The translations under genes were made by a program, and so were the position numbers. The notes below the pieces were generated by a model. The model saw only the letters and a list, made by a program, of their open reading frames with translations. It searched no databases and was not told the origin of the DNA. Below are positions 45,801 through 57,669 of a DNA stretch of 64,000 nucleotides, one piece after another. The DNA comes from Boesenbergia rotunda (lineage: Eukaryota; Streptophyta; Magnoliopsida; Zingiberales; Zingiberaceae), in the NCBI GenBank assembly GCA_024364735.1, contig JAGFNQ010007724.1, positions 89,034-153,033 on the forward strand. The letters are read 5' to 3'. The number at the start of each line of letters is the position of its first letter. Position 1 is the stretch's first letter.

Positions 45801-48097
45801 TTGTAGGAAATCATTATTTGTTGACCCAAAAATGATATCGTCTACATAGACTTGGGCAACAAATATTTCCTTGTCCTTAGATTTTAGGAACAATGTAGGG
45901 TCAATTGTTCCTCTCCTAAATCTTTTAGACACTAGTAATGAAGAAAGCCTTTCGTACCAAACCCGGGGAGCTTGTTTCAATCCATATAAGGCTTTTCTTA
46001 GTTTGAACACGTGTCTTGGAAAGTTAGGGTCCTCAAACCCTGGGGGTTGTTCTACATAGACCTCTTCCTTAATGATCCCATTAAGGAATGTCGACTTCAC
46101 ATCCATTTGGTGGAGTGTGAAACCCATGTGAGCGGCATAGGCTAGTAGAATTCTAATTGATTCTAACCTAGCTACGGGGGCATAAGTCTCATCATAATCT
46201 AATCGCTCAACTTGGTTAAACCCCCGAGCTACCAATCTAGCCTTGTTCCTAGTGATCTTACCTTGGTCGTCTAGTTTGTTCCTAAAGACCCATCTTGTGG
46301 TCACAATGGTACAATCAGTGGGCCTCGGAACTAACTCCCAAACTTGACTCCTCTCAAATTGATTTAGCTCTTCTTGCATGGCTAAGACCCAATCAACATC
46401 TCCCAATGCTTCATCAATGGACTTGGGTTCTAATTGGGAGATAAGAGCTATTTGACTAGTTTGATCCCTAAAGTAGGACCTAGTCCTTACTCCTTGAGTG
46501 ACATCACCCACTATTTGGTCAATAGGGTGATCATGGTGATGTCTCAAGGGTCTAGAGGTTGTGGGTTCATTTACTCCTTCTTCCTCATCCTCTAGGGTAC
46601 TTCTCACTCCCCCTTAATCATTGTCCTCCAAATGTAGGTCTTGGATTCTTTAGGCAAGGGGTTGGACCTCCTCTACATCCTTATCAATTGAAGCCTTTCT
46701 AGGGTAGGTACTAGTTGTTTCATCAAATTTGACATTTGAGGACTCCTCAATCACCTTTGTCCTCTTGTTGTACACTCTATAACCCCTACTAGTCAATGAG
46801 TACCCTACTAGAATTCCTTCGTCGGCTTTTGACTCAAATTTCCTTAGGTCATCTTTGGTGTTTAAAATGTAGACTTTACATCCAAAGACCCTAAAATAGT
46901 GGACTTGAGGTACCCTTCCATTCCACAATTCAAAGGGTGTTTTCCCTAGAAACATATGCACCAACACCCGGTTTTGAATGTAGCAAGCGGTGTTAACCGC
47001 TTCGGCCCAAAAATAGCTAGGAAGAGAATATGCATTGAGCATAGTCCTAGCAGCATTCTTGTAGGGCTCTGTTTTTCCTCTCAACTACCCCATTTTGTTG
47101 AGGAGTCCTCGGACATGAAAACTCATGCTTGTACCCATTTTCAACACAAAATTGTGTGAAATTAGCGTTTTGGAACTCCCCACCATGGTCACTCCTAATT
47201 CGGTTTATTTTGATGTTCTTTTCGTTTTCTACCCTTTTACTAAATCCTATAAAAAATCTTTAGGGTATCATCCTTATGTTTTAAGAAATAAACCCATGTA
47301 AATATAGAGAAATCATCTACTATGACTAAGCAATATTTACTCCCCACAAGTGAGGGAGTACTATGACAATCAAATAAATCTATGTGCAAAAGTTCTAAAG
47401 GCAAAGAGGTAGTGGTTAGAGTTTTACCTTTGTGTGATGCTTTTGATTGCTTACCCTCTTGGCATGCATCACACAACTTGTTCTTCTCATACTTGATCAT
47501 TGGTAGCCCCTTCACCAACTCTTCCTTGGCCACTCTTGCAATGCTCCTCATGTTGACGTGTCCAAGTCTCTGGTGCCACAACCATCCTTCTTCTTGTTTA
47601 GACATGAGACACTCAACAACATTGTTAGTAGCATAAGATAGATCAAGATAATATAGATTCGCTTCTCTAAACCCTTCTAATATGATAGCACTTGATTCAT
47701 TATGTCTAATGATGCATTTTCTAGCATGAAATTATACTTTAAAACCGGCATCACATAATTGATTTACACTTAATAAATTAAACTTCATATCTTTGATTAA
47801 AAGTACCTTATGAATCGAAATAGTGGAAGATACCTCAATTGTGCCCCTACCAATAATCCTCAACTTTCCACTATTCCCAAATGAGACCGTCCCTTCTCTT
47901 AGGTAGCTTATAGTGGTGAACTTGCTCACATCCCCGGTCATGTGTCTTGAGCATCCATTATCTACAATCCACATAGTTGGGGCCTCCTTCACCTTTACCT
48001 AAACAACATGGAAAATATACTCTTTTGGTACCCATATATTTGATCCATAAGCATCATTTAGAAATCTCTTAAGTACCCATGCCTTCTTTGTGGTTCC
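42831..48097 (-). pseudogene. Copia pol (PR-INT-RT-RNase H), broken, split by a solo LTR
   Basis: Reading leftward: protease (47992-47732, WIVDNGCSRHMTGD, with S to N in the usual DSG motif); GAG-pre-integrase and integrase core (47605-47240, WLWHQRLGHVNMRSI, CLVIVDDFS); integrase C-terminal part (47084-46650, PFELWNGRVP, GYSLTSRGYRVYNKR); reverse transcriptase (46607-45746 and on after the LTR, with QMDVKSTFLNG and catalytic YVDD); RNase H (43525 to about 42850, TEAEYVA, NLADIFTKPLP). There is a frameshift between 47085 and 47240 and two stops between 46607 and 46650. The solo LTR 43605-45745 cuts at MSLVGELTFFLGLQVKQ. The right end at 48097 is cut by the Athila-like element. The domain order is copia. 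The integrase style resembles SIRE/Maximus, which is an inference. Confidence 0.88.
43605..45745. mobile_element. Solo LTR of a gypsy (chromovirus-like) element
   Basis: 2141 bp, TGTAACGCCCCGAAATTTCC...GTCACTACA, flanked by TTAAC on both sides (43600-43604 and 45746-45750). The TGTAACGCCCCG start resembles the TGTCACGCCCCGAG start of the chromovirus at 11028, so a Tekay-like origin is likely. It contains no internal region. The frames at 43931-44524 are not supported as genes. Confidence 0.93.
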
Positions 48098-50453
48098 TGA
48101 CGAACCCGAAATACTAGGTTAAGTTGTCACGAATGTGGGTTCATCAGAATTTAGAATATTTGTAATGCTGGAAACCCTTTTTGCAATCAGAGTATGAAAA
48201 CGTAGTAAAGGGGCCACAGGTCGTATTTTTCCTAGGGACTGTTGATGTTGTGTGATTCGACCTTGTATTTATGTGTCGTTGTGAATTTGGGTTTCAAATA
48301 AGTTTGGGTTTTGGGGTTGCAAGCATGAAATGAAATAGCAATAAAAATAAATGAAAACTAAACTAATGAAGTAAAAGAGCGATAGCAAGTGATAACTCAA
48401 TCAACGGAAAACCGATTCAACCAAAGGAACTTCACTGAAATTAGAAAAGCAAAATCTGAATTAAAATGCAACACAAATGCTAAGTAAAGGAATAAAAGCA
48501 GTGAATGATGATTTTCGAAAGCAAACAACTTAACACCAATGTTAGCTACAAGATTTAATAACCAAACATTCAAACAAACTTAACACAACTAGTTACCACC
48601 TCCTAAAGCCACAAATGCGAGTAAAATTCAGAAATGCTGAGTGCTATGCTTATTGATTTCAAACACAATCATATACCAAGAAAACAGATTAATTTAGGAT
48701 GCAAAACAGGTCCAAAACAGTTGGCACGTAGGGAAACCTTTTGTGCCAAAAACTAACACCAAATTCGAAAATGGTAAACTTTCAACTTAGAATTTTAAAC
48801 TGATTGATTCAATTTAGAAATAAGGCTATTAGGGATGAACTATGCAAGTCTAAATGAAGGCATTTAAGAGCTGAAATCAGCAATTCAAGAACACAAAAAT
48901 TCAGAAACTAAATGTGCAGAAATTAAAGATGCAGAATTTAAGGGATTAACTACAGAATGTTTCCGCAATGGATCAAAGGCTAAGCTAGCAAATGCAAACT
49001 AAATTCAAGTAACTAATCTAAGTGCAAGGAAGCTTAAAAAGGCTAGCAATTACTTGACAAAAACTAATGAAATGGGACTGAAACTACTGATATGCAGAAG
49101 TTGAACTTGGCACGCAGCTACACAAAATGGCACGCATCAATGTAATTGGCACGCAAGCAATTAACAGAGAAATATACTGAATTTAAAGTCGATTGATCAC
49201 TAACAACTTCACTAAAATATTTAACTTGAAGATTCAAAACCTAATTAAGCTAAACGATTCAGGAAACAAACTCAAACAGCTGCTAAAAGAATTTCAGAAA
49301 CAGAGTTGCGGCAGAAACTAAAACTACAGCTAAACACAATGAAAATTAACTAGCTAAACTACTCCTCAACCCTTCCCGAGCTCAAAATCTCCTTGTTCGT
49401 CACGCAAAGGCTGGCCTCGAACCCCTAAGCTCAGCAAATCAGTGGAAAACAGATTAGATTGATGAACTTTGTTCAAACTGCATCAGCTGGGAGAATTCCA
49501 ATACGAACGCTTCGATCTCAGCTTCATGAGTTGCGATGATGATTTGGAGATCATCTGAGCTCACCTGAAAACCCCTACAAGTGACTCAGATGATCGGAAA
49601 TGGATTGTAGCTGAGATTTAAGCACTCGGACCACAGAGCATGCCGAAACCCTCAAACACCTCTGTCCGGATGAAAATGGAGATGAATTCTCGATCGAAGC
49701 TGTCTTCCAAGGATTCAGATGATGAACTAAGGTTGGAATTGAGGTGGTCACGCCTCCTTAGATGAAAAACTTGCAAAGAAAACGAAGAACTGCGGAAGAA
49801 CGCGAAGAATGGCGGAGACACGACGAGGAAGAAACTGGGGTGCGTTTTGATTAAGTAGCTAGCAATGGATGGCTCAGATTGAATTGAGAAAATCCAATGG
49901 CTGATCTTGCTCTGATTTAATCCAAACTTTGATGATGATGATCAGGGGTCAGGATCTACCTCGTGGTAGCTCGGATCCTCCAGATGTGCAACGGATGGTC
50001 CAGATCAACCTAATCTTTAAATGGATGATCTAGAACCCTCTGAGCTTGATCCAACGGTTGAATGAGCTTTGATTGGGATGAAACCTTTAGATCTTGATCA
50101 GAGTGTTTGATCAGCCCTAACCCTAGCTCGGATTGCTTCAGATGGTTCCGGATGGCTCAGATCTAGCCGCTTTTGAATCGGATGTCCCAGATTACTCCAA
50201 AGCTTGATAACTCGATCCGGGTCCACTTCCGACTCAAGTTTGACCCAGTATGCCCTAGGTCCAGGATCCTTTCATGCCTACAAAAATAGATCAAAAATTT
50301 AGTGGCCAAATAATCCAAATATGTGTAAATTTGTAATTAAGTCCAAAATAAGAGGAAATCCTAAAACCTAGGAAAAATCACAATTAAGCAAGTAAAACAT
50401 GGGTCAAACATGGATTTTAGCAATTAAAATAATCAACAAAATGGTACTTATCA
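48098..50453 (-). repeat. Left (3') LTR of the Athila-like element
   Basis: TGACGAACCC...CTTATCA. Its right 600 bp is very similar to 59600-60169; its middle is much more diverged. It is bounded by a minus-strand polypurine tract (50454-50475, AAGTGTGGGGGAG). Confidence 0.8.
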
Positions 50454-52717
50454 ACTCCCCCACACTTAAGCTTGAGCGTCTCGCGAAACCACTAAGTATG
50501 TATCCCCTAGATTTTCTTAAGCATAATTAGAAGCAATTGAAAAGAAATTACCTAGGGTCGTCAATTCTCATAAATCTAAGCTCTATGAATTAGTATCTTG
50601 TCCTTAAATCAACAACTTAGCCTTTTCATCCTTCATGAGTCATTGAGATGAATTTAACTCACTAGCCTTTCAAGGGAAGTTTTGGTGGCTCTCTCCTTAA
50701 GTTCTAAGTTGATGATGGAAGTGGAGCTCACTCAAACACACATGTTTCTTGCACTACCATAGACTTGCTTGTTATCTAATCTCCACCATTATTCATGATT
50801 AGGATCAACATCTACAAAAACAAATGAAAATATAGAAAATGGTAAGGAGTGGAATAAAAGCCAAGAAAATGGAAAAATTGATAAAGTGGAAGACTTGAAT
50901 GCTCAAGAATGTTTCCAGTGTGCCTTGCCCCTCTTGTCAGTTCTCTAATGAAATCAAAAGTGGAATGGAATGAGGCTATGGCATTGCCCTTAAAGAATTT
51001 GATGAAAAGCCCTCACTAATTCCTTTGTGCCAAATTGCCATTTGCGTGCCAATCTTTTTCCTTGTTCTCTTCTTCTTCTCTTTTTTTTTTTAGATCCCAG
51101 CTCACAACACGAATTCAGAATCAAGAATCACTACTTTCTTCACCTTGCCATTCTCTGATTTTCTGAGGCAGCTACATCCCTAGAAGTGGAAAATTTGATC
51201 CAACTGTTTTGGATTCCAACTTCACTGCTCTCACAACTTCTTTTTCTTCTAAAAACCCAATCAGCCCCATTTTCCTTTGTCTTGATCAGCAATGAATGCT
51301 CTCAACACTTTTTGACACGTTCATATGCTTCATTCCTTGATTCACAGCCTTGAAACCCAAAATTCAGCCTCATCTTGATACAAACTGCATTCTCAGCCTT
51401 TTTCAACTCAACTCAACACATAGATTTCTTTTCTGCCGCAAATTCAGATTGTATTCTGCTGAAATTCAGATTGTTTCATTTCAGAAGCTCAAAGTCGAAG
51501 TTTCTCAACTGCAATTCGTCCTTCTAGCAGTGTTTTTAGATTTTTTTTTTCTTTTCTCTTAATCAGCTCAGAATTTCTGCTTTTATGTGCCAATTCAGAC
51601 CTTGGCACAGCTTTTCTCAACTTGGCAGATTTTTTTTTCTTCTTTCTGCTCTCTAATCTTCTAATGTACAATTGGAGCTCTTCGGTTTTGGATTTAAATT
51701 CTAGGAACTTGAAATATTAAATGACAATTAGGAAGTTAGATGCTCCAAATGTAATCTTCACTAACCATCTCTTACAATTTCCTTTTTGATACACTCCACT
51801 TCTCTAGTTGGCACTCTTCTTCTTCCATTCTTTTTTTTCTGTTCAGCTGCAAATTCAGCTCCTCTGAATCTATTTCAAGTCTCTAATTTCTTAAATACTC
51901 AATATCAGTTAGCATCCATTAGTGTAGTGTAGAGTTTGAATTGTTCCACTTGAAAATTCTGCTCACAAAGTTGAATTTCAGCCAACTTCTTTCCATTTTC
52001 TGCTCTACTTCGAAACTCCTAGCAGCCATTTGTTTTTCTTAGATTCGATTAGTAGTGAATGTGCACCTTCAATTTCAGATACATTTTACACTTGATATCT
52101 TGATTCATAGCTTCTTAAAATTCAGATTCATCTTCAAGTTGATACAATCTTAGTCCCACTAGTATTCATAGCTTCTTAAAAATTTTCCTAGCTGCATTTC
52201 AGCTTACATTCTCCATCTTACTGCTCTCCAAAACCTCTAATAGCTGTCGAATGATTTGCTTAGGTTCTTATCAGCTCCCGTTGCAACTAAACCCAATATC
52301 AGCTCACACTAGTCCAGCTGCACTCCAATAACAAATCTACACAGATTTTTTTTATCTTCTGTTTTGGCACCAATTCCCTGCACTGATTTCAGATTTGCAT
52401 AGCCTCAAATTAGACTTTAGCATAATGTTCCCGATTTCTATAGTAAATAACAGCTGCAATCAGGGTGGCCGAACAGCTCTATCAGCTGCAAATTCAGCAT
52501 CCTTGCAAAGGGAGTTCTTTTGGGCACAGATTTTTCTCCTCTTCATTTTGCATTTCAATTCTTAATTCTTTCTAATACATATTCCACTACACTTCTTCCA
52601 CAAATTTCAGTATCTTGCAGCTCACTTTACATTCAACTTTTGTCATTTCAGAAGCTCCAAGTCAGCACTCGGCAGATCATAAACTCAATGCAGTGCAGAT
52701 TTCCCAACTGCAGATTC
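50454..52717 (-). other. Long non-coding internal region of the Athila-like element
   Basis: T-rich on the plus strand, with many recurrences of TTCAGCTGCAAATTCAGCT and AATTCAGATT over about 51100-52700. No domain in any frame. In autonomous Athila elements this distance would hold pol and the envelope-like region. Confidence 0.6.
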
Positions 52718-53451
52718 NNNNNNNNNNNNNNNNNNNNNNNNNNNNNNNNNNNNNNNNNNNNNNNNNNNNNNNNNNNNNNNNNNNNNNNNNNNNNNNNNNN
52801 NNNNNNNNNNNNNNNNNNNNNNNNNNNNNNNNNNNNNNNNNNNNNNNNNNNNNNNNNNNNNNNNNNNNNNNNNNNNNNNNNNNNNNNNNNNNNNNNNNNN
52901 NNNNNNNNNNNNNNNNNNNNNNNNNNNNNNNNNNNNNNNNNNNNNNNNNNNNNNNNNNNNNNNNNNNNNNNNNNNNNNNNNNNNNNNNNNNNNNNNNNNN
53001 NNNNNNNNNNNNNNNNNNNNNNNNNNNNNNNNNNNNNNNNNNNNNNNNNNNNNNNNNNNNNNNNNNNNNNNNNNNNNNNNNNNNNNNNNNNNNNNNNNNN
53101 NNNNNNNNNNNNNNNNNNNNNNNNNNNNNNNNNNNNNNNNNNNNNNNNNNNNNNNNNNNNNNNNNNNNNNNNNNNNNNNNNNNNNNNNNNNNNNNNNNNN
53201 NNNNNNNNNNNNNNNNNNNNNNNNNNNNNNNNNNNNNNNNNNNNNNNNNNNNNNNNNNNNNNNNNNNNNNNNNNNNNNNNNNNNNNNNNNNNNNNNNNNN
53301 NNNNNNNNNNNNNNNNNNNNNNNNNNNNNNNNNNNNNNNNNNNNNNNNNNNNNNNNNNNNNNNNNNNNNNNNNNNNNNNNNNNNNNNNNNNNNNNNNNNN
53401 NNNNNNNNNNNNNNNNNNNNNNNNNNNNNNNNNNNNNNNNNNNNNNNNNNN
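52718..53451. other. Assembly gap, 734 Ns
   Basis: Unknown sequence. Long open frames that cross it are artefacts. Confidence 1.
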
Positions 53452-54022
53452 AAGTAAAATCATCTCCTCCCTCTTTATTCTTGTTGGAACACCCTCCAGG
53501 AGGTTTGAGCCTGTTCAGATGAAGCTCCCACTCCAGAAGTCTTCTGGACCCTGCAAAACCATGTAGTATCCCTCTCAAGCGTGCAGGGTAAGAAAGAAAT
53601 GAAATAATATCAGTCTTTGCATAAAATGTCTCCAAAAATGCATCACATCCAATAAAATCAATTTTAGGCAACTCAAAGAATTTTTCACAATGAATATCTA
53701 CCCAAGATGCATCAAGAAACTTATCATAATCAATGAAATCTATTTCGGACACTTCAATGGAATTTTCACAATTATTTTCCACACTTGACAAATCAAGAAA
53801 TGTATCGCAGCCAATAAAATCCACTTTTGGAACCTCTATTGATGTTTCCAAAAAAATAAAAGAAATACTTACCTGATCATGCTGAAAAATACCTGGAGGT
53901 TTTACAAGAATAGATGTATCCATAGATTCCTCTTGGTCAAGTACAGGTTCCATCTCAAGCTCAAGTTCTGGTGGACGCCAACTAGAACAGCTGATCCTTG
54001 GGTTCCTGCTTCCACCGTGCAA
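53452..54022 (-). pseudogene. Acidic repeat tail of the Athila-like protein
   Basis: The frame contains three imperfect units of about 27 residues: VPKVDFIGCDTFLD, VSEIDFIDYDKFLD and LPKIDFIGCDAFLE, each followed by an acidic spacer. After these comes ILHGFAGSRRLLEWELHLNR. It overlaps the end of the upstream 538-codon frame and probably continues it after a frameshift. The left end is in the assembly gap. Confidence 0.55.
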
Positions 54023-55518
54023 GACCCTACACTTCCTGGCCTATCTTCTGAATCTTCTGAAGCCTCAGTCAATGCTGGTGGTCCCTGGGGCTCTGTGCAA
54101 TCCCCTACACCTGTGGATTCATCTACAACACATGCTTCCTCAACCATTCCTGTAACAACCGAATTAGAAAAATTAGGATCCTCAACAACTACATTATCAC
54201 AAAATAAAAGTATAGAATGATCCTGTAAAGTTTCAGAATTGAATTCAAAATTATCACAAGTTCTACTATCAATCTTCTCCAATGCCTCTAAATCAGTAGG
54301 AATGGGTGATTCTTGGGGCTCTATGCAATCCCCTACACCCTCAATCTTATCCTTTGGATCTTCTGATACATCAACCAATGATGGTGGTCCCTGGGGCTCT
54401 GTGCAATCCCCTACACCTGTGGAATCATCTCCCGTGCATGTTTCCTCAGTAATATCTGCAACAACCTTGTTAGAAAAATTAGGACTATCAATAGCAATAT
54501 CACAAAGTAAAAGAAAAGAAGAGTCCCGTAGAGTTTTAGTTTCGAATTCCAGGCTATCGCGTGCTTTTCCATCCATCTCCTCTAATGCCTTCACCACTGA
54601 TGCATCCTCAGCTTTTTCTGGAATCAAATCTCCTCCCACTATGTCAATTGAAACATCATCAGCACTTAACTGTGCCTCAACAGCCTCATCTGTGGTGTCC
54701 ATGCTCAAGATTGAGTGACCTCCCCTAGAGTCCTTCATGGCATCAAAAATACTAAACTGGACTATTGTGTCGCCCACTTCCATCGAGAGTGTACCAGCAT
54801 AAACATCAATTTTTGTTCTGGCAGTCTTCAGGAACGGCCTCCCAAGGATGAGTGGGGATCTATGTGCAAGATATTCTCCTTCCATGTCTAGGATGTAGAA
54901 GTCTGCAGGGAAAATCAACTCCTTTACTTTCACCAAAACATCTTCAATAACTCCTGCTGGACGAGTCTGGCTTCTATCAGCTAACTGAATTACCACTCCA
55001 GTGGGTTGTAGAGGGCCTATGCCAAGCATCTGGAAGACTGACCTGGGCATCACATTGATTGAAGCTCCTAAATCAAGCATGGCATCATGGAATATGATGC
55101 TCCCTATCTCACAAGATACAGTAAACATCCCAGGGTCTTCACATTTCTGAGGTATTGCATGGATGAGCGATGAAACATTTTTCCCAAGGCTGACCAACTC
55201 ATTTTCCTTCAGCTTTTTCTTATGAACACAAAGATCTTTCAAAAATTTGGCATACTTAGGAATCTGTTTTATCATAGTCAGCAAAGGTACATTAATCTCT
55301 ACTTTACTGAAAAGTTTTACCAGTTCATTGTATTCCTTGGCTTTCTCCTCCTCCACTTGTCTTTTGGTTCGTGTTCTCCACTGTGGAAAGGGTAAGGGAA
55401 CCCTAAATTCATCTCCTTTGGCCAGAAGGGGAGGGGCTGATTTCTGGTTTGCTGTCCCATGCGAAGTGGCTGCTGTGATATCTGTCTTGGCACTGATTTC
55501 TTCTCCGTTTTCCACCAA
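53902..55518 (-). CDS. Athila-like gag C-terminus/aspartic protease with acidic repeats
   Basis: An open frame of 538 codons. Residues 1-150 include PLPFPQWRTRTKRQ and a conserved helical block (LLTMIKQIPKYAKFLKDLC). The protease active site is DLGAS near residue 150, followed by LILGRPFL near 225, the usual second protease motif. The C-terminal 270 residues are acidic and contain a duplicated module of about 90 residues (SLEFETKTLRDSSFLLLCD / NFEFNSETLQDHSILLFCD, then STGVGDCTEPQGPP twice). That module is not a known pol domain. The true start is uncertain because the upstream gag frames are shifted. Confidence 0.75.
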   Translation of the reverse strand: MVENGEEISAKTDITAATSHGTANQKSAPPLLAKGDEFRVPLPFPQWRTRTKRQVEEEKAKEYNELVKLFSKVEINVPLLTMIKQIPKYAKFLKDLCVHKKKLKENELVSLGKNVSSLIHAIPQKCEDPGMFTVSCEIGSIIFHDAMLDLGASINVMPRSVFQMLGIGPLQPTGVVIQLADRSQTRPAGVIEDVLVKVKELIFPADFYILDMEGEYLAHRSPLILGRPFLKTARTKIDVYAGTLSMEVGDTIVQFSIFDAMKDSRGGHSILSMDTTDEAVEAQLSADDVSIDIVGGDLIPEKAEDASVVKALEEMDGKARDSLEFETKTLRDSSFLLLCDIAIDSPNFSNKVVADITEETCTGDDSTGVGDCTEPQGPPSLVDVSEDPKDKIEGVGDCIEPQESPIPTDLEALEKIDSRTCDNFEFNSETLQDHSILLFCDNVVVEDPNFSNSVVTGMVEEACVVDESTGVGDCTEPQGPPALTEASEDSEDRPGSVGSCTVEAGTQGSAVLVGVHQNLSLRWNLYLTKRNLWIHLFL

Positions 55519-55761
55519 AATTGGAGGATTACTTGAGGAAGGAGTCGGGCATGGGATAGGGGTGGAATCAACTGAATTCGAGGTCGTTTCAGGGATGTTT
55601 TAAGCTGGAAATGGAAGTGCTGCCCTGTTTTTAAAAATTTCAGCTCTTGGACCATTTTGAGATGATGTAACTTTCCCACTCCTCAGATAAATAGCACTCA
55701 CGTTTCCTTTAGGATTAGGAACAGTTTGGGAAGGTAGTTGACTTGATCCTTGAGCTTGATT

Positions 55762-56650
55762 TTAATTTATCCCACTAGCCAGTTGTCCCATTTGCCTCTC
55801 AAGGTTTTGATTGTGTTGTTGTTGGTGTTGTTGTTGTTGTAGAACTTGTTGTATCATATCTATCATTTGTTGTTGCTGCGCATTTCCTCCACTTGAGCTC
55901 CCATAGCCTCCTTGGTTAGCATAGTTCCTTGACTGACCTTGAAATGATGAAGTTGAAGGCTGAAATTGTTGAACTTGCTGAGATCCTTGAAAATGTGGCT
56001 GTTGGGGCTGATAGGAGGGTGAAATTTGCGATTGATAGGGCTGATTAGAGGGCTGACATGCTTGGAAACCTTGCTGGGAGTTGTAGCCTTGAAAGTTCTG
56101 ATTTTGAAGTGAAAAATTCTGTGGTGAGGGCTGATTTTGCATAGGCTGAAACCCTTGATTGTAAGGCTGGAAATTCTATTAAAGGGATGTGAAGGCTGAA
56201 ATTCAGCTGGTTTTGAGGTTGGAATGGTTGAAATTGGGGTTGCGGTTGCTGAATTGTAGGCTGAAAATTTGGATTTTGGGTCTGAAATTGCTGTGGCTGC
56301 TGGAATTGTGGCTGTGCTTGCTGGAAATTCTGTGGAGGCTGCTGCAATTGCTGTGTTTGAGGGTTTTGTTGGCAGAAAGAGTTCCCATATTTTAGATTTG
56401 GGTGATCCCTCCAACCGGGGTTGTAAGTAGAGGAGTAAGGATTGTTTCTTGCTTGAAATTGTCCTCTTACCAATGCTGCTACTGTCTCGTCTTGTTGGAG
56501 GGTGGGACATGAATCTGAAGTGTGCTCTTGGCTAGAGCAAATGCTACAGACCCTTATCACTTGATTATCTTGTGGAGAAGCCGAAACACTTGAACTCTGA
56601 ATTGCACTATTAACAGTCAATTGCTTCATAAATGATGCGTTCTCTGCCAA
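55762..56650 (-). pseudogene. Athila-like gag, zinc finger and glutamine-rich part
   Basis: Frame 56650-56045 has CSICSSQEHTSDSC (a CX2CX4HX4C-type knuckle) and then long Q/P/N-rich repeats. Frame 56142-55762 continues the glutamine-rich part. The frame switch and the stop before 56650 break the gag into pieces. The glutamine-rich repeats are low complexity and produce several overlapping false frames. Confidence 0.7.
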
Positions 56651-56772
56651 TGAATTCTTTATCTCTTTTGATCATTAGAAACCACCTGAACTTCACCAAC
56701 TCCTCTAGTGGTCAATGCTCTGCTCCCAAATTGTTGTGAGTTTTCAGCTATATTAGAAATGAGCTCCCTAGC

Positions 56773-57501
56773 TTAATCTGACGTTTTATTCACTAGGGCT
56801 CCTCCAGCTGCAGCATCTATCATAATCCTGTCCATCTGCAGCAATCCCTCATAAAAGTACTGAATCAAAAGCTGCTCGCTGATCTGATGCTGGGGGCAAC
56901 TAGAACACAACTTGTTGAACCTCTCCCAGTAATCATAAAGCGTCTCACCCACCACTTGCTGAATGCCACAGATGCTTTTCCTAATTATTGCTGTTCTGGA
57001 GGCTGGGAAATATTTTTCCAAAAATGCTTTTTTCATAGAGATCCAACTAGACACGTGCCCCATGGGTAGATAGTAAAACCAGTCTTTTGCTGCTCCTGTC
57101 AGTGTGAAGGGAAAAGCTCTCAGCTTGATATCTTCTTCAGAAATGCCCTGAGGCTTCATAGTAGAGCATACAACATGGAATTCGTGCAGGTGTCTATTTG
57201 GATCCTCTCCAGATAATCCTTGAAATTTGGGCAGCAAATGAATGAGTCCAGATCTGAGCTCAAAATCTCCAGCCAGCTCTGGATAAGCAATGCTGGAGTA
57301 CTGAAATGAAGCATCTGGTGCTGCGAGTTCCTTCATAGTCTTCTGGTGGTCTGCCATGATATTGCCTGACTGAGTGAGAATAGTTTGAATAGGAGGGATA
57401 TCTGTAGTCTCTGAAAGAATGCCTTGGCTCCTCCTAGCTCTGAAAGTCCTCTCAATCTCAGGGTCAAATTCTTCAAGATCACCACCTGTAGACCTGGTCA
57501 T
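56773..57501 (-). pseudogene. Athila-like gag capsid region
   Basis: Start chosen at MTRSTGGDLEEFD (57501), since the upstream 26 codons are hydrophobic leader-like sequence without support. It has the gag capsid pattern LPKFQGLSGEDPNRHLHEF, FPFTLTGAAKDWFYYLP, FLEKYFPASRTA and LYDYWERFNKLC, typical of Athila gag. A stop at 56773 ends the frame before the zinc finger. Confidence 0.8.
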
Positions 57502-57646
57502 AAAACCAAAACAAATCGCAGTAAAAGTAGATAAAGATGAAACAAATAAAATCAAATCACCAGATATAGCAATAAGCACAAAAATAAATCAAGAAAGATA
57601 TGAAATAAGTGCACAAGCAAAAATCAAACAAATCAACTAGTAGATT

Positions 57647-57663
57647 CCCCGGCAATGGCGCCA
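57647..57663 (-). promoter_or_regulatory. Primer binding site, tRNA-Asp type
   Basis: The minus strand reads TGGCGCCATTGCCGGGG, the complement of plant tRNA-Asp with one change, six bases from the LTR end at 57670. Confidence 0.85.
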
Positions 57664-57669
57664 AAAATT

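Noticed and set aside
52520..54022. Long reading frames of 270-445 codons over the gap
   Set aside because: Most of the residues are unknown (Ns). Only the 53452-54022 part of one frame has real sequence.
53902..55518. Athila-like 538-codon frame as an envelope-like gene
   Set aside because: It has a protease active site and no signal peptide or membrane segment.
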